A stretch of DNA of 64,000 bases, from the NCBI GenBank assembly GCA_045594645.1, contig JAZNYY010000059.1, forward strand, positions 1 through 64,000. Reading direction: 5' to 3'. Below, piece after piece: positions 17,301 to 25,087 of the stretch. Numbering within the stretch: position 1 is the first letter of the stretch; the number at the start of each line of letters is the position of its first letter. The DNA comes from Fimenecus sp045594645 (GTDB lineage: Bacteria; Bacillota; Clostridia; Oscillospirales; Acutalibacteraceae). The notes below the pieces were generated by a model. That model was not told the origin of the DNA. It saw nothing but the letters and a program-made list of their open reading frames with translations, and did no database searches. Both the position numbers and the translations under genes were made by a program.

Positions 17301-17768
17301 GACGAAAAGGGTGAAGCACCCAAAAAGCAACGCGAATGTCTTATTGACTTACAAATTAATGCTCATATTCCCGACAAATATATTTCGGCACTCTCGCAAA
17401 GACTTATGGTTTACCGCAGAATTGCCGATGTGCGCACCTTTGAGGATGCCGAAGATGTACGCGATGAATTGCGAGACCGTTTCGGTGACATTCCGCCGTC
17501 AGTTGAGGGGCTTATCGAGGTGTCGCTTTGCAGAAATACTGCATCAGCCCTCGGAATTTACGAAATCGGTCAGCGCGGTGACACAATTGCCCTTTACTGC
17601 GAAGAAATCAACGCATCTTTGGTGCTTGACATTTCATCAGTACTTCGTGGCAGAGTTAGTGTGACATCAAAGGGTAAAATGAGCATAAATATTAAAAAAT
17701 TGCCCGAACAAAATTCTCTTGACACACTTAAAGAGATTTTTGAGGCAGTGGAGGCTTGCAGAAAATGA
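14301..17768 (+). CDS. mfd: Transcription-repair coupling factor Mfd
   Basis: This 1155-residue ATP-driven translocase displaces RNA polymerase stalled at DNA lesions and recruits UvrA. In order: a UvrB-like N-terminal module (about 1-330), the polymerase-binding CarD-like domain KKGDYIVHAVHGIGIFDG (about 490-510), the helicase motor with GDVGFGKTEVALRA (about 643-656), DEEQRFG (near 744), TATPIPRTLNMA and the TRG-type RGRVGRSARRASAYL, then the C-terminal regulatory domain. ATG 14301 with GAGG upstream is preferred over a TTG at 14289 that overlaps the pth stop. Confidence 0.96.
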   Translation: MSAFSRAIKQSAEFQGVENSIKKGFLPQGVLGLTPVQKAHIISALTESLEKKALIVVPDDATAVRLCDDLTSFGRNVLHYPARSFSFWTTDGQSYEYEQKRIKALRRMLDGKCDIVVASAEATISYTVPPEILRQKSVLLKRGEEIPLENILMSLNAAGYKRVDAVEGVGQFSCRGGIVDFFSPDDDEPVRIELWGDTVDTMCRFDVQSQRRTVNIDEILIAPSKEIIIDNPYELAEKIQNFAKGVRGKKADAIKEKLYADVDRLKSGVSVGSADKYLPLCYSPATIFDYAEEYLLFAFETGGIKEKINSSQKLLLEDIKSGIEDGTLCKGLDKFTLTFAEFVGKYEEFKATYVDNFARGSFDTPVKSLTTFNGGTLPIWNGRLDVLMEDIKPVLTKDSTIVVFSGTEKSAKNLAETLTDEEIPSVYFPVIPAEFPKGAVSVLPGSLTSGFSFPREKLYVFTYSKVYQSKARRKNTGFKAKDTIHSLDELKKGDYIVHAVHGIGIFDGVTQLEANKIIKDYIKIKYAKSDVLYVPVTQLDLVSKYIGPHEDDGKALKLNRLGGADWEKSKSKVRSAVKDMADQLIKLYSQRMHTEGYAFSPDIDMQLDFERRFEFEETGDQLRSIDEIKNDMEKPYPMDRLLCGDVGFGKTEVALRAVFKCIADGKQCAILVPTTILALQHYQTIMKRFDGFPIEAEMLSRFRTPTQRAKIIKGINSGFIDIIVGTHSLIAKNVKFKDLGLLIVDEEQRFGVAQKEKIKEKFPGVDVLTLSATPIPRTLNMAMSGIRDMSVIEEAPSDRFPVQTYVVEHSLPLLCEAMEKELRRGGQVYFLHNRVETIDGVANSIKEFLPDARIAVAHGKMNEEQLSDIWRDLMNGEIDILVCTTIIETGVDVPNANTLIIEDADKLGLAQLHQLRGRVGRSARRASAYLTYKRDKNLSEVAYKRLQAIREYTEFGSGFKIAMRDLEIRGAGNLLGAQQHGHLAAVGYDMYMKLLSEAISDEKGEAPKKQRECLIDLQINAHIPDKYISALSQRLMVYRRIADVRTFEDAEDVRDELRDRFGDIPPSVEGLIEVSLCRNTASALGIYEIGQRGDTIALYCEEINASLVLDISSVLRGRVSVTSKGKMSINIKKLPEQNSLDTLKEIFEAVEACRK

Positions 17769-18451
17769 TTGGCACAATAGTAAATGTAGGTACAATTCTT
17801 ACGGGTAGTATAATTGGTAGTGTTTTCAAAAAGGGAATAAAGCCCCAATACACAAAATCACTTATGAACGCAATGGGACTTGCGGCGGCAGGTATCGGCA
17901 TAAATTCAATTGTACAGAATATGCCAAACAGTAAATACCCCGTACTTTTCATTGTGAGCCTTGCACTCGGCAGTCTTATCGGCAATATGCTCGACATTGA
18001 CAAGAAATTCAATAATCTTATTGAAAAAAGTGGTAAAACCGAACTGGGCAAAGGACTTTCAACGGCAATTCTGCTTTTCTGCATAGGCAGTTTGTCGATT
18101 TTAGGCCCTATAAACTCGGCTTTATACGATGACCATACATATCTTTTCACAAATGCCACACTTGACCTTGTGACCTCTATGGTATTGGCATCAACTTACG
18201 GAATCGGCATTGCAATTGCCGCGGGCGTACTGTTTTTATGGCAGGGCGGAATTTATCTGCTCGCAACACTCGTCGGTGGATTTATGAGTGCTGAAATGAT
18301 GTGCGAAATCAGCATTATCGGTGGATTTTTAATTGCCGCTTCAGGTATTTCAATACTCGAAATCAAGAATTTAAAAACACTTAATATGCTCCCTGCGCTC
18401 ATTGTTCCTCCCCTTTGGTTTGGAATTCTTAAATTAATTGAATTATTTTAA
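17765..18451 (+). CDS. DUF554 family membrane protein
   Basis: A 228-residue protein with about seven hydrophobic segments, beginning MIGTIVNVGTILTGSIIGS, a start typical of DUF554 (YdfK/YqgA-like) proteins. They are thought to be transporters, but no substrate is established. ATG 17765 overlaps the mfd stop codon as ATGA and has GGAGG upstream (17750-17754), so it is probably co-transcribed with mfd. Confidence 0.85.
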   Translation: MIGTIVNVGTILTGSIIGSVFKKGIKPQYTKSLMNAMGLAAAGIGINSIVQNMPNSKYPVLFIVSLALGSLIGNMLDIDKKFNNLIEKSGKTELGKGLSTAILLFCIGSLSILGPINSALYDDHTYLFTNATLDLVTSMVLASTYGIGIAIAAGVLFLWQGGIYLLATLVGGFMSAEMMCEISIIGGFLIAASGISILEIKNLKTLNMLPALIVPPLWFGILKLIELF

Positions 18452-18473
18452 TGTAAAGTGTATTTACTTTACA
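18452..18473. promoter_or_regulatory. Putative operator, TGTAAAG-N8-CTTTACA, site 1
   Basis: Perfect inverted repeat TGTAAAGT-GTATTT-ACTTTACA immediately after the DUF554 stop codon. It has the same arms and spacing as site 2 near the CDF transporter promoter. It lacks a following T-run, so it is unlikely to be a terminator. Confidence 0.5.
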
Positions 18474-18527
18474 ATTTCAAACCATACAATCAGCGTAAAC
18501 CTTTGATAAATATAGGTTTTTGAACTT

Positions 18528-18549
18528 TGTAAAGTCTAAAAGCTTTACA
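18528..18549. promoter_or_regulatory. Putative operator, TGTAAAG-N8-CTTTACA, site 2
   Basis: Inverted repeat TGTAAAG-TCTAAAAG-CTTTACA, 29 bp upstream of the CDF transporter start. It overlaps a possible -10 (TTTGTA, 18526-18531) that stands 17 bp from TTGATA (18503-18508). Repression by a metal sensor is a guess from the neighbouring gene. Confidence 0.5.
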
Positions 18550-18577
18550 GATAATTTGTCGAAAAGAGGTGTGAATA

Positions 18578-19432
18578 TTGAAGAAAAAGCTTTCCCCCAT
18601 AATAGTTTTTGCGGGAGTTGTGAACTTTTTTCTGTTCTTTATAAAATTTTATATTGGTATTCGCACCAACAGTCAATGCATATACACAGACAGTATCAAC
18701 AACCTTATGGACACGCTGTCATTATGCCTTGCACTCATTGGAATTTCGTTCATAAATAAGCCTGCTACTCCCCGTTTTAAATATGGCTTTGGCAGAATAG
18801 AAGATGTTACCTCTTTTATAATGTCAATTATTATGACGGCGGCAGGCTTGGGCTTTGCTTACAGTTCATTAGGCCGACTTATGACCCCCGTACCCGTATG
18901 GTATTTCACAAAATACGCGGTAATTATCGGGGCAACCAGTCTTGTAAAGCTTATATTAGGTATTATTTTTTCAGTAAAATACAAAAAAGAAAAATCTGCA
19001 GTTATTAAAACCGTTATGCTTGATTCATTTCTTGACTGCGGAATAACGGCAGTAACGCTTGTATCCTTTACCCTTTCAAATACCGTTGGCTTTGGGCTTG
19101 ACGCGATTTTAGGGCTTGTAATCAGCATTATTATTGCGGTTGCGGGAATTCGTCTTATTATTTCTTCACTTGCTGAAATAATCGGTCAATATGCAGAAGA
19201 AATTCACAGTAATACAGAAAAGATTATTGCAGAGACTTGTGAAAGCACTTCAACTTCGGTAAAAAATATATTAGTTCACCGCTATGGGAAAAGCAAAATT
19301 TATGTTATTATTTATATGGTAGCTACTGAGCAGGATAAAGAAAACATATTGTCTGTTCAGAATACAATAAAATCAAGGCTTGAGGAAGAATGGGGATATT
19401 CCTCGGCTATTGAATGGGAGGTAATCTCTTGA
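18578..19432 (+). CDS. Cation diffusion facilitator (CDF) metal efflux transporter
   Basis: This 284-residue protein has about five to six membrane segments and the CDF layout: SINNLMDTLS in helix 2, the RFKYGFGRIED loop, a long LDSFLDCGITAV helix 5 carrying the metal-site Asp residues, and a C-terminal cytosolic domain with VHRYGKSKIYV. CDF proteins export Zn, Mn, Co or Fe by proton antiport; the metal is not assigned here. The start is TTG 18578 with AGAGGTG eight bases upstream. Two matching palindromes upstream suggest repressor control. Its stop overlaps the start of the next gene. Confidence 0.85.
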   Translation: MKKKLSPIIVFAGVVNFFLFFIKFYIGIRTNSQCIYTDSINNLMDTLSLCLALIGISFINKPATPRFKYGFGRIEDVTSFIMSIIMTAAGLGFAYSSLGRLMTPVPVWYFTKYAVIIGATSLVKLILGIIFSVKYKKEKSAVIKTVMLDSFLDCGITAVTLVSFTLSNTVGFGLDAILGLVISIIIAVAGIRLIISSLAEIIGQYAEEIHSNTEKIIAETCESTSTSVKNILVHRYGKSKIYVIIYMVATEQDKENILSVQNTIKSRLEEEWGYSSAIEWEVIS

Positions 19433-20712
19433 AAAAGGAAAAGACAGCAAAGAAAAGAAACGGACTTAAAATATTCGGTATTATTTTAGCCGTAATTGTA
19501 CTTTTAGGCTCGCTTGGCGGGCTTGCAAACGCAATCAGCAACAAGGCGCATCTTGGAAGTCTTGAGGATTTATCGGCAGTTGAATATTCAAATCAGCTTG
19601 TGCCCGAAAAAGACGCTGACGGTGTTTGGACCTTTACAACAGACAAGGATTTTCGAGTTATGCAGTTAACCGATGTTCATATTGGCGGTGGTTGGATGTG
19701 CACCTCAAAGGACACAATGGCTCTTAACGCTGTTGCCGCTATGGTTACTGCAGAAAAGCCCGACCTTGTAATCATCACAGGTGACCTTGTGTATCCCGTA
19801 CCCTATGCTGCGGGCACATTTGATAATATGAATTCTGCCGAGCTTGTGGCAACTCTTATGGAAAGCCTTGGCGTTTATTGGATGCCCGTTTTCGGTAATC
19901 ACGACACAGAAATTTATTCAAAATACACCCGCGAGGATATTTCAAAATTCTATTCTGACGAAAAATGGACTTATTGCCTATTTGAAAACAACTCTGATGA
20001 CGAGGTTGACGGCTATTGCAATCAGATTATCAATGTTAAGAATTCGCAGGGCTTGATTACTCAATCTCTTTACACCTTTGACACTCATTCATATGTTGAC
20101 GGCGATTATCTTGGCATTGGTTGGAAATATGATAATATTCACGAAAATCAAGTAAATTGGTATAAAACGAATATTGAGAAATACAACAAGCAAAATGTTG
20201 AGCTTATAAACGCAAGCGAATGGGAAAATAAAGAAGAATTACTTAATACATATTCTGTTGTTAAGTCCCTCGCCTTCTGGCATGTGCCTAATACCGAATA
20301 CCTTGACGCTTGGAACGAATATGTTGAAGCAGGCTATAAGGACACAGAAAACGCAAAATACTATTATGGTATTGTTGGTGAAACCGGTAAAATGGTTTAT
20401 TCGGGCGTTTATGAAGATGAAATTTTTGAAGCAATGCAGACCTTGGGCAGTACAAAGGGTATTTTCTGTGGTCACGACCATTTAAACAACTTCTCAATTG
20501 AGTATAAGGGAATTCGCCTGACCTACGGTTACAGTATTGACTATCTTGCATATTCGGGCATTTCAAAGCTGGGCTCACAGCGTGGTTGCACTATGATTAC
20601 AGTAAAACCCGACGGCTCATTCGACTGCGTTGCAGAGAATTATTATCAAGATAAATACGCAACAGATATGCGTGAAGAAGTTACAATGCAGGAATTGGGT
20701 TCTGCAGAATAA
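19429..20712 (+). CDS. Membrane-anchored calcineurin-like metallophosphoesterase
   Basis: A 427-residue protein with a basic N-terminus, one membrane segment (about 11-33) and an extracellular phosphoesterase domain. The metal-site motifs are LTDVHIGGG, ITGDLVYP, GNHDTE, a histidine in SLAFWHVPNTEY, and GHDHLNN. The substrate is unknown; relatives act on phosphoesters outside the cell. TTG 19429 fits the GGGAGG site at 19416-19420 and overlaps the CDF stop, so it is translationally coupled to the transporter. An ATG at 19414 would lie on that ribosome binding site. Confidence 0.87.
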   Translation: MKKEKTAKKRNGLKIFGIILAVIVLLGSLGGLANAISNKAHLGSLEDLSAVEYSNQLVPEKDADGVWTFTTDKDFRVMQLTDVHIGGGWMCTSKDTMALNAVAAMVTAEKPDLVIITGDLVYPVPYAAGTFDNMNSAELVATLMESLGVYWMPVFGNHDTEIYSKYTREDISKFYSDEKWTYCLFENNSDDEVDGYCNQIINVKNSQGLITQSLYTFDTHSYVDGDYLGIGWKYDNIHENQVNWYKTNIEKYNKQNVELINASEWENKEELLNTYSVVKSLAFWHVPNTEYLDAWNEYVEAGYKDTENAKYYYGIVGETGKMVYSGVYEDEIFEAMQTLGSTKGIFCGHDHLNNFSIEYKGIRLTYGYSIDYLAYSGISKLGSQRGCTMITVKPDGSFDCVAENYYQDKYATDMREEVTMQELGSAE

Positions 20713-20738
20713 CCAAAACTAAAAGTGTGGTGTGAATT

Positions 20739-21788
20739 GTGTTAGTTTTTATTCTTGTTTTAGCAATGATAATCATTACGGGGCTAAATGCAAAAGGAAA
20801 AAATGAGTTTTATGAGGATTACTGTTCACCGAAAAATACAACAACAGCCAACGCCGTTTTTTCTGTTTTGATTTTTTTAAGTCATTCTTGTCAACACATC
20901 GCAGTTAATAGTGCTATTGATGAACCTTATCTTGCGATAAGAACATTTTTAGGGCAATCGGTTGTTGTTACATATTTATTCTATTCGGGATATGGAATAA
21001 TGGAATCTATCCAAAGAAAGAAAATCGATTATGTTAAAGGAATTCCATTTAACAGATTTTTTAAACTCTGGTATCACTTTGCGCTTATGATTTGTATGTT
21101 CATTGTAATTTGCTTTATTATGGGCAAAGATTATACATTCACAGACTATCTTCTTGCTTTCACGGGATACAAGAGTATCGGTAACGATAACTGGTATTTA
21201 TTCGTCACTTTTGCTCTGTACATTATTGTATATTTATCATTTATCGTATTCAGAAAATCCAACCTCATTGCCGTTGCAAGTGTATTCATTCTTACGATTG
21301 GCTTCATATTTATTGAAAAAGAGCTTGAACTACCTCCAAGATATTACGACACAATTATGTGTTTCCCTCTCGGAATGATTTTCTCACTTATCAAACCTTA
21401 TGTTGATAAGATTCTTATGAAAAATGATATTATATGGTTAGGTGCAGTTACGGTGGTTTTTATCGCGTGTATGTACTGTTCACAAAACCGTTACGAAGAT
21501 TTTATTTTCCGCGTATTGTTTATGTGCACTTCGCCAATTCTTATTACTTTACTTATGATGAAACTACAATGCAGAAGTTCCATACTTGACTGGTTTGGAA
21601 ACCACATTTTCAGTTTTTTCATGTTACAACGAATACCTATGAGACTTCTCGACCATTTTAATTTAAATAATGAACCTTATTTGTTTATTGGTATGGCGTT
21701 CTTTGGCACAATACTTATTGCAACTGTTTTTGATGAAATTACCGACAGACTTGATAAAATCATATTCAAAAAGAAAATCAAGGCATAA
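20739..21788 (+). CDS. Acyltransferase 3-like polytopic membrane protein
   Basis: A 349-residue protein with about ten hydrophobic segments. After the first helix comes NAVFSVLIFLSHSCQHI, with a His in the position of the acyltransferase-3 catalytic His, then LFYSGYGIMESIQRKK. I read it as a membrane O-acyltransferase modifying a surface glycan or lipid; the overall match is moderate. The start is GTG 20739 with a weak GGTG upstream. It follows the metallophosphoesterase by 26 bp and ends in a strong terminator. Confidence 0.65.
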   Translation: MLVFILVLAMIIITGLNAKGKNEFYEDYCSPKNTTTANAVFSVLIFLSHSCQHIAVNSAIDEPYLAIRTFLGQSVVVTYLFYSGYGIMESIQRKKIDYVKGIPFNRFFKLWYHFALMICMFIVICFIMGKDYTFTDYLLAFTGYKSIGNDNWYLFVTFALYIIVYLSFIVFRKSNLIAVASVFILTIGFIFIEKELELPPRYYDTIMCFPLGMIFSLIKPYVDKILMKNDIIWLGAVTVVFIACMYCSQNRYEDFIFRVLFMCTSPILITLLMMKLQCRSSILDWFGNHIFSFFMLQRIPMRLLDHFNLNNEPYLFIGMAFFGTILIATVFDEITDRLDKIIFKKKIKA

Positions 21789-21818
21789 AAAAATCCTCCC
21801 GCGTGGGAGGATTTTTTT
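21786..21818. terminator. Bidirectional terminator between convergent genes
   Basis: ATCCTCCC-GCGT-GGGAGGAT (21793-21812) is flanked by A-run and T-run. It serves the acyltransferase (plus) and the MFS gene (minus). Confidence 0.9.
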
Positions 21819-21828
21819 ATGTCTGTTT

Positions 21829-23220
21829 TTACTTAATTTCATCAAGATTTGCGCCTTTTGTTTCTTTGACTTTAAGAGTAAACATAATTGCGGCAACGGT
21901 GACTGTGGGGATTGAAACAGCAAGGCAAGCCCACCAGATAGGCATAAATGTCATACCAATAATTGTGCTGATATAACCAACTGCTAAACCGATAATAACC
22001 AAAAGTCCTTCTGCACCGACAACTGATGCGCGGATGTCGGTTGGTACTTTTTCGGTCATCATAACATTCATATAGTCCCTGCCAATCCAATATGAGCCTT
22101 GATAAAGTCCTGCCAACGAGCCCACAAGATAAGGATTCCAGGCGTTGAGAATACCAATAACAAAGAGAATATATCCCGTTACGCAGAGAATTGAAAATCC
22201 CGTAACTGTGGTTTTTCTGCCGAATTTATCAGCAATAAAGCCTGAAAGGAATGTGATTGTGGCATAGATTACGGGCACCATAAACAGCGCTTTTGTGATT
22301 TCGCTTGTGCTCATACCCGCACGGTGCATTGAAGATTCAAAATACAACGCGATTGCAGGCATTGCGGCATCGAAAATAATATGGGCAATAATCAGCATTT
22401 TTGTGTCTTTATTTGAGAATATGTATTTAACACCGTTGAAAACGCCCGATTGATTTCTCTGTGCCTCTTTTTGCTTTTTCTTAAGCTCTTTTTCAGCCTG
22501 ACGCTCTTCATATGGGCGTGAAAGATACTGGATACGCTCGTTTATAAACACCTTGGTATCCTTTGCGAAAATAAGAACGAGCAAAACTGCAATAAAGCCG
22601 ATAATTGATGGTACGAGGAAAATCTGTCTCCACTGTGTTGCGTCGTCGCCCATTAAAATATCGCGAAGTGTAGGAATGAGAATAACACCTAAAATACCGA
22701 AACTTTTAAGAAAGCTGTAAATCTTTGCACGGTGCTTATCGGGGGCTTCTTCAAGAATGTAGATAATCTGAATATCGTGTCCCATAAAGAAGCTTATAAT
22801 TGCAAAGCCCACAAGGAACATTATATAGCTTGAGGACAAATGAATTACTAAAAGTCCCACCGCCATACCGAGTGTTGAAATGGCAAAAAGCGGTTTTCTG
22901 CCCCATTTGTCAGCAAGTGCCTTGTAAAATGGGGTTATAATACCCAAAACATAGGTGAACACGCCGACACTTGAGTGGAGTGCAAGTCCGTCTTCATAGG
23001 TATAATATTTACCCATAAAGGGATTATTCACAAAGAATTCAGTTACGAATGAGGATTGCACCGTAACGGTCAGGTTACTTGTAACCTCGTCAAGAATATT
23101 GACAACGGCAATAAGCACAAGCAAAACGAAGAAATAACCGCTGTAAACACCTTTTGTGCGTGTTCGGTTGAGCCTTGCTAACTGCTTGCTTTCACGCTCA
23201 ATTACTTTATCTTTTTTCAT
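21829..23220 (-). CDS. Major facilitator superfamily transporter
   Basis: A 463-residue protein with 12 predicted membrane segments and the MFS loop motifs ADKWGRKPLF (between helices 2 and 3) and ADKFGRKTTV in the second half. There is a large charged central loop, YEERQAEKELKKKQKEAQRN. The substrate is unknown; the fold and motifs suggest a sugar-type or drug-type proton symporter or antiporter. The start at 23220 follows GGGGAGGATAAT; the longer frame to 23286 runs through the promoter and is rejected. Confidence 0.85.
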   Translation of the reverse strand: MKKDKVIERESKQLARLNRTRTKGVYSGYFFVLLVLIAVVNILDEVTSNLTVTVQSSFVTEFFVNNPFMGKYYTYEDGLALHSSVGVFTYVLGIITPFYKALADKWGRKPLFAISTLGMAVGLLVIHLSSSYIMFLVGFAIISFFMGHDIQIIYILEEAPDKHRAKIYSFLKSFGILGVILIPTLRDILMGDDATQWRQIFLVPSIIGFIAVLLVLIFAKDTKVFINERIQYLSRPYEERQAEKELKKKQKEAQRNQSGVFNGVKYIFSNKDTKMLIIAHIIFDAAMPAIALYFESSMHRAGMSTSEITKALFMVPVIYATITFLSGFIADKFGRKTTVTGFSILCVTGYILFVIGILNAWNPYLVGSLAGLYQGSYWIGRDYMNVMMTEKVPTDIRASVVGAEGLLVIIGLAVGYISTIIGMTFMPIWWACLAVSIPTVTVAAIMFTLKVKETKGANLDEIK

Positions 23221-23241
23221 ATTATCCTCCCCTTTTTTACC

Positions 23242-23270
23242 ATTATATAACAGAGAGGTAAAATTTACAA
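23242..23270 (-). promoter_or_regulatory. Promoter of the MFS transporter
   Basis: Minus-strand -35 TTGTAA (23265-23270), 17-bp spacer, -10 TATAAT (23242-23247), 22 bp before the start codon. Confidence 0.65.
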
Positions 23271-23271
23271 T

Positions 23272-23310
23272 AAAAAAATAGGGCACGGTGATTAAATTTC
23301 ACTATGCCCT
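23272..23310 (-). terminator. Terminator after the DUF4097 gene
   Basis: AGGGCA..TGCCCT outer stem (23280-23310) with inner GTGA/TCAC-type pairing. On the minus strand it is followed by TTTTTTT. Confidence 0.7.
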
Positions 23311-23316
23311 AAAGCT

Positions 23317-24252
23317 TTATTTTTTAATCTCAATATAAGCATTACCACTGACGGTTTCAAAATCGAACTGTCTTTCGCCGTTACCATAGACCTGCTTACC
23401 ATTACTTATTATCAACGGGAATTCGCTTGTCACCCTACCGCTGACCGAGTCAAAATCAATATAAAATCCGTCATTTTCGGGAAGTTCAAATTTAATTTCA
23501 CCGCTGACAGTTGAAATATCTGCTGAGTTTGGTGCTGAATCTGTACACAAAAGAACTGTTCCCGATACGCTTTCCACATTCAGCTCATTAACCGTACCCA
23601 CAATTTCAACATTACCGCTGACGGTTTCGGCATCAATTATTTCAGCATTTGTTTCGGTAAGATTTACATATCCGCTGACATTTTCAATATTTATATCAAT
23701 TGCACCGCATTTTTCAAGCCAAGTATCACCAGAGGCGGTTGTGGTATCAATCTCATTTGCAGTAATACCCGTTATGCTTATACACGCACTTGCAGTATCA
23801 ACCTTGATTCTGTTCATTGTTACCGCTAAAGCTTCGGGAACATATACAAATAAATCCTTTGCAGGAATTTTATTCGCCAAATTCCACGAGTTTGTTGACT
23901 TGCAGGGCTTAATATAAAGTGTATTTTCTTTTACCCGCCAACGAAGAGCATATTCTTCTTCAATATCGTCGTGCGATACTTCTTCAATTTTAACCGTGTC
24001 ACCATCATAAGCCAGCACGAACACATTTCCGTTAATCCAATCAACGCTTATGCTTGTAAAGGACTCTGCAGACAATTCGGATGCACCAACGGTATATTCA
24101 TCTGCGTTTTCATATTTATAGCCTTGTTCTTCACCAAAGATTATCGGTGCATTGGGATTTTCTCTGAAAACCAGTGTTCCAATAAGAATTCCCGTAAGCA
24201 CTACTGCCACAACTGACCAAATAACTATTCTTGCAATTGCCGATTTTTTCAT
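23317..24252 (-). CDS. DUF4097-type beta-strand repeat protein with N-terminal membrane anchor
   Basis: A 311-residue protein with an N-terminal hydrophobic helix (about 8-29), then an extracellular beta-helix-like region with recurring TVSG/SVSG turns: VSGNVEIVG, VSGTVLLC, VSGEIKFEL, VSGRVTSEF, VSGNAYIEI. This repeat is characteristic of DUF4097/DUF4098 domains, often found with HTH or PspC-like membrane regulators in envelope stress modules. It overlaps the upstream HTH gene by four bases, so the two work as a pair. The molecular function is unknown. Confidence 0.8.
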   Translation of the reverse strand: MKKSAIARIVIWSVVAVVLTGILIGTLVFRENPNAPIIFGEEQGYKYENADEYTVGASELSAESFTSISVDWINGNVFVLAYDGDTVKIEEVSHDDIEEEYALRWRVKENTLYIKPCKSTNSWNLANKIPAKDLFVYVPEALAVTMNRIKVDTASACISITGITANEIDTTTASGDTWLEKCGAIDINIENVSGYVNLTETNAEIIDAETVSGNVEIVGTVNELNVESVSGTVLLCTDSAPNSADISTVSGEIKFELPENDGFYIDFDSVSGRVTSEFPLIISNGKQVYGNGERQFDFETVSGNAYIEIKK

Positions 24253-24914
24253 TTATTATCACCGTCTTTCAAATCAAAGCAGGCTTCAATAACATCTGTA
24301 ATTGCACCTGTTATCGGGAACACAAGCCAAGTTATATACCACGCACTGCTTAAAAAGCTTATTACAAAATAAATAATTACTGCAACCGCCCAAACACAGC
24401 TTTTTACCGCTTTAAGTGTTGGATTTTCTTGTTTCTTTTTTTCCGCCTTTTCTTCATCATTATCGTTTTTTCGATTGAGTGTTGAACGGTAAACGATAAT
24501 ACCCGTTGCCACCGCAATCATAACGAACATCAGCACAATACCGATTTCATTTTGAAGAATAATAACAGGAACAACACAAAGAATATAAAGCACAATCGCA
24601 ACTGCCAAAAGAAGTGCCGATTTCTTTTGCTTTTCGGGATTTTCTTCATCAACATTATTTTCGCTTATATATGTATTCTCTACTATGGGGTCAGACTGTG
24701 GCTCGGTTTGTGGTAATTCAGCGTTACGAAGAATATAGTCACTAGTAACACCGAAATAGTCACAAATTGAAATTATTTTATCTATGTCGGGTACCGATTG
24801 TTCTGCCTCCCACTTGCTGACTGCCTGACGGGACACACCCAAAGCCTCTGCAAGCTGCTCTTGCGACATTCCTCTTTGCTTTCTGAGGTTTTGTATTTTT
24901 GTACCAATTGTCAT
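24249..24914 (-). CDS. XRE-family HTH regulator with C-terminal membrane helices
   Basis: A 221-residue protein: an XRE helix-turn-helix (IQNLRKQRGMSQEQLAEALG..SRQAVSKWEAEQSVPD, residues 7-45), an acidic linker, then four hydrophobic segments in two pairs (about 98-140 and 168-215). ATG 24914 is chosen for its AGGTGA spacing; a GTG three codons upstream is possible. Membrane-bound XRE regulators with a DUF4097 partner are common in Firmicutes and probably sense envelope state. A strong promoter lies just upstream. Confidence 0.85.
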   Translation of the reverse strand: MTIGTKIQNLRKQRGMSQEQLAEALGVSRQAVSKWEAEQSVPDIDKIISICDYFGVTSDYILRNAELPQTEPQSDPIVENTYISENNVDEENPEKQKKSALLLAVAIVLYILCVVPVIILQNEIGIVLMFVMIAVATGIIVYRSTLNRKNDNDEEKAEKKKQENPTLKAVKSCVWAVAVIIYFVISFLSSAWYITWLVFPITGAITDVIEACFDLKDGDNK

Positions 24915-24941
24915 TTTTATCACCTACAAATCTATATGTTT

Positions 24942-24971
24942 ATTATGAAGCAAAATCACTTATCTTGTCAA
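24942..24971 (-). promoter_or_regulatory. Promoter of the HTH/DUF4097 operon
   Basis: Minus-strand -35 TTGACA (24966-24971, perfect consensus), 18-bp spacer, -10 CATAAT (24942-24947). A CAACT-GAC-AGTTG palindrome lies about 50 bp further upstream (25020-25032). Confidence 0.7.
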
Positions 24972-25047
24972 TAAAAATATAGCAAAATTATCGGTTACAT
25001 TCTACCAAGCACGCCTTGAATTTTGTCAACTGACAGTTGCATTAGAT

Positions 25048-25076
25048 AAAAAAATCCCCATCAATTTCGATGGGGA
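25048..25076 (-). terminator. Terminator after the secreted unknown-function gene
   Basis: CCCCATC-AATTTC-GATGGGG-type hairpin (25055-25076), with TTTTTTT following on the minus strand. Confidence 0.85.
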
Positions 25077-25087
25077 CAATTCTTATT

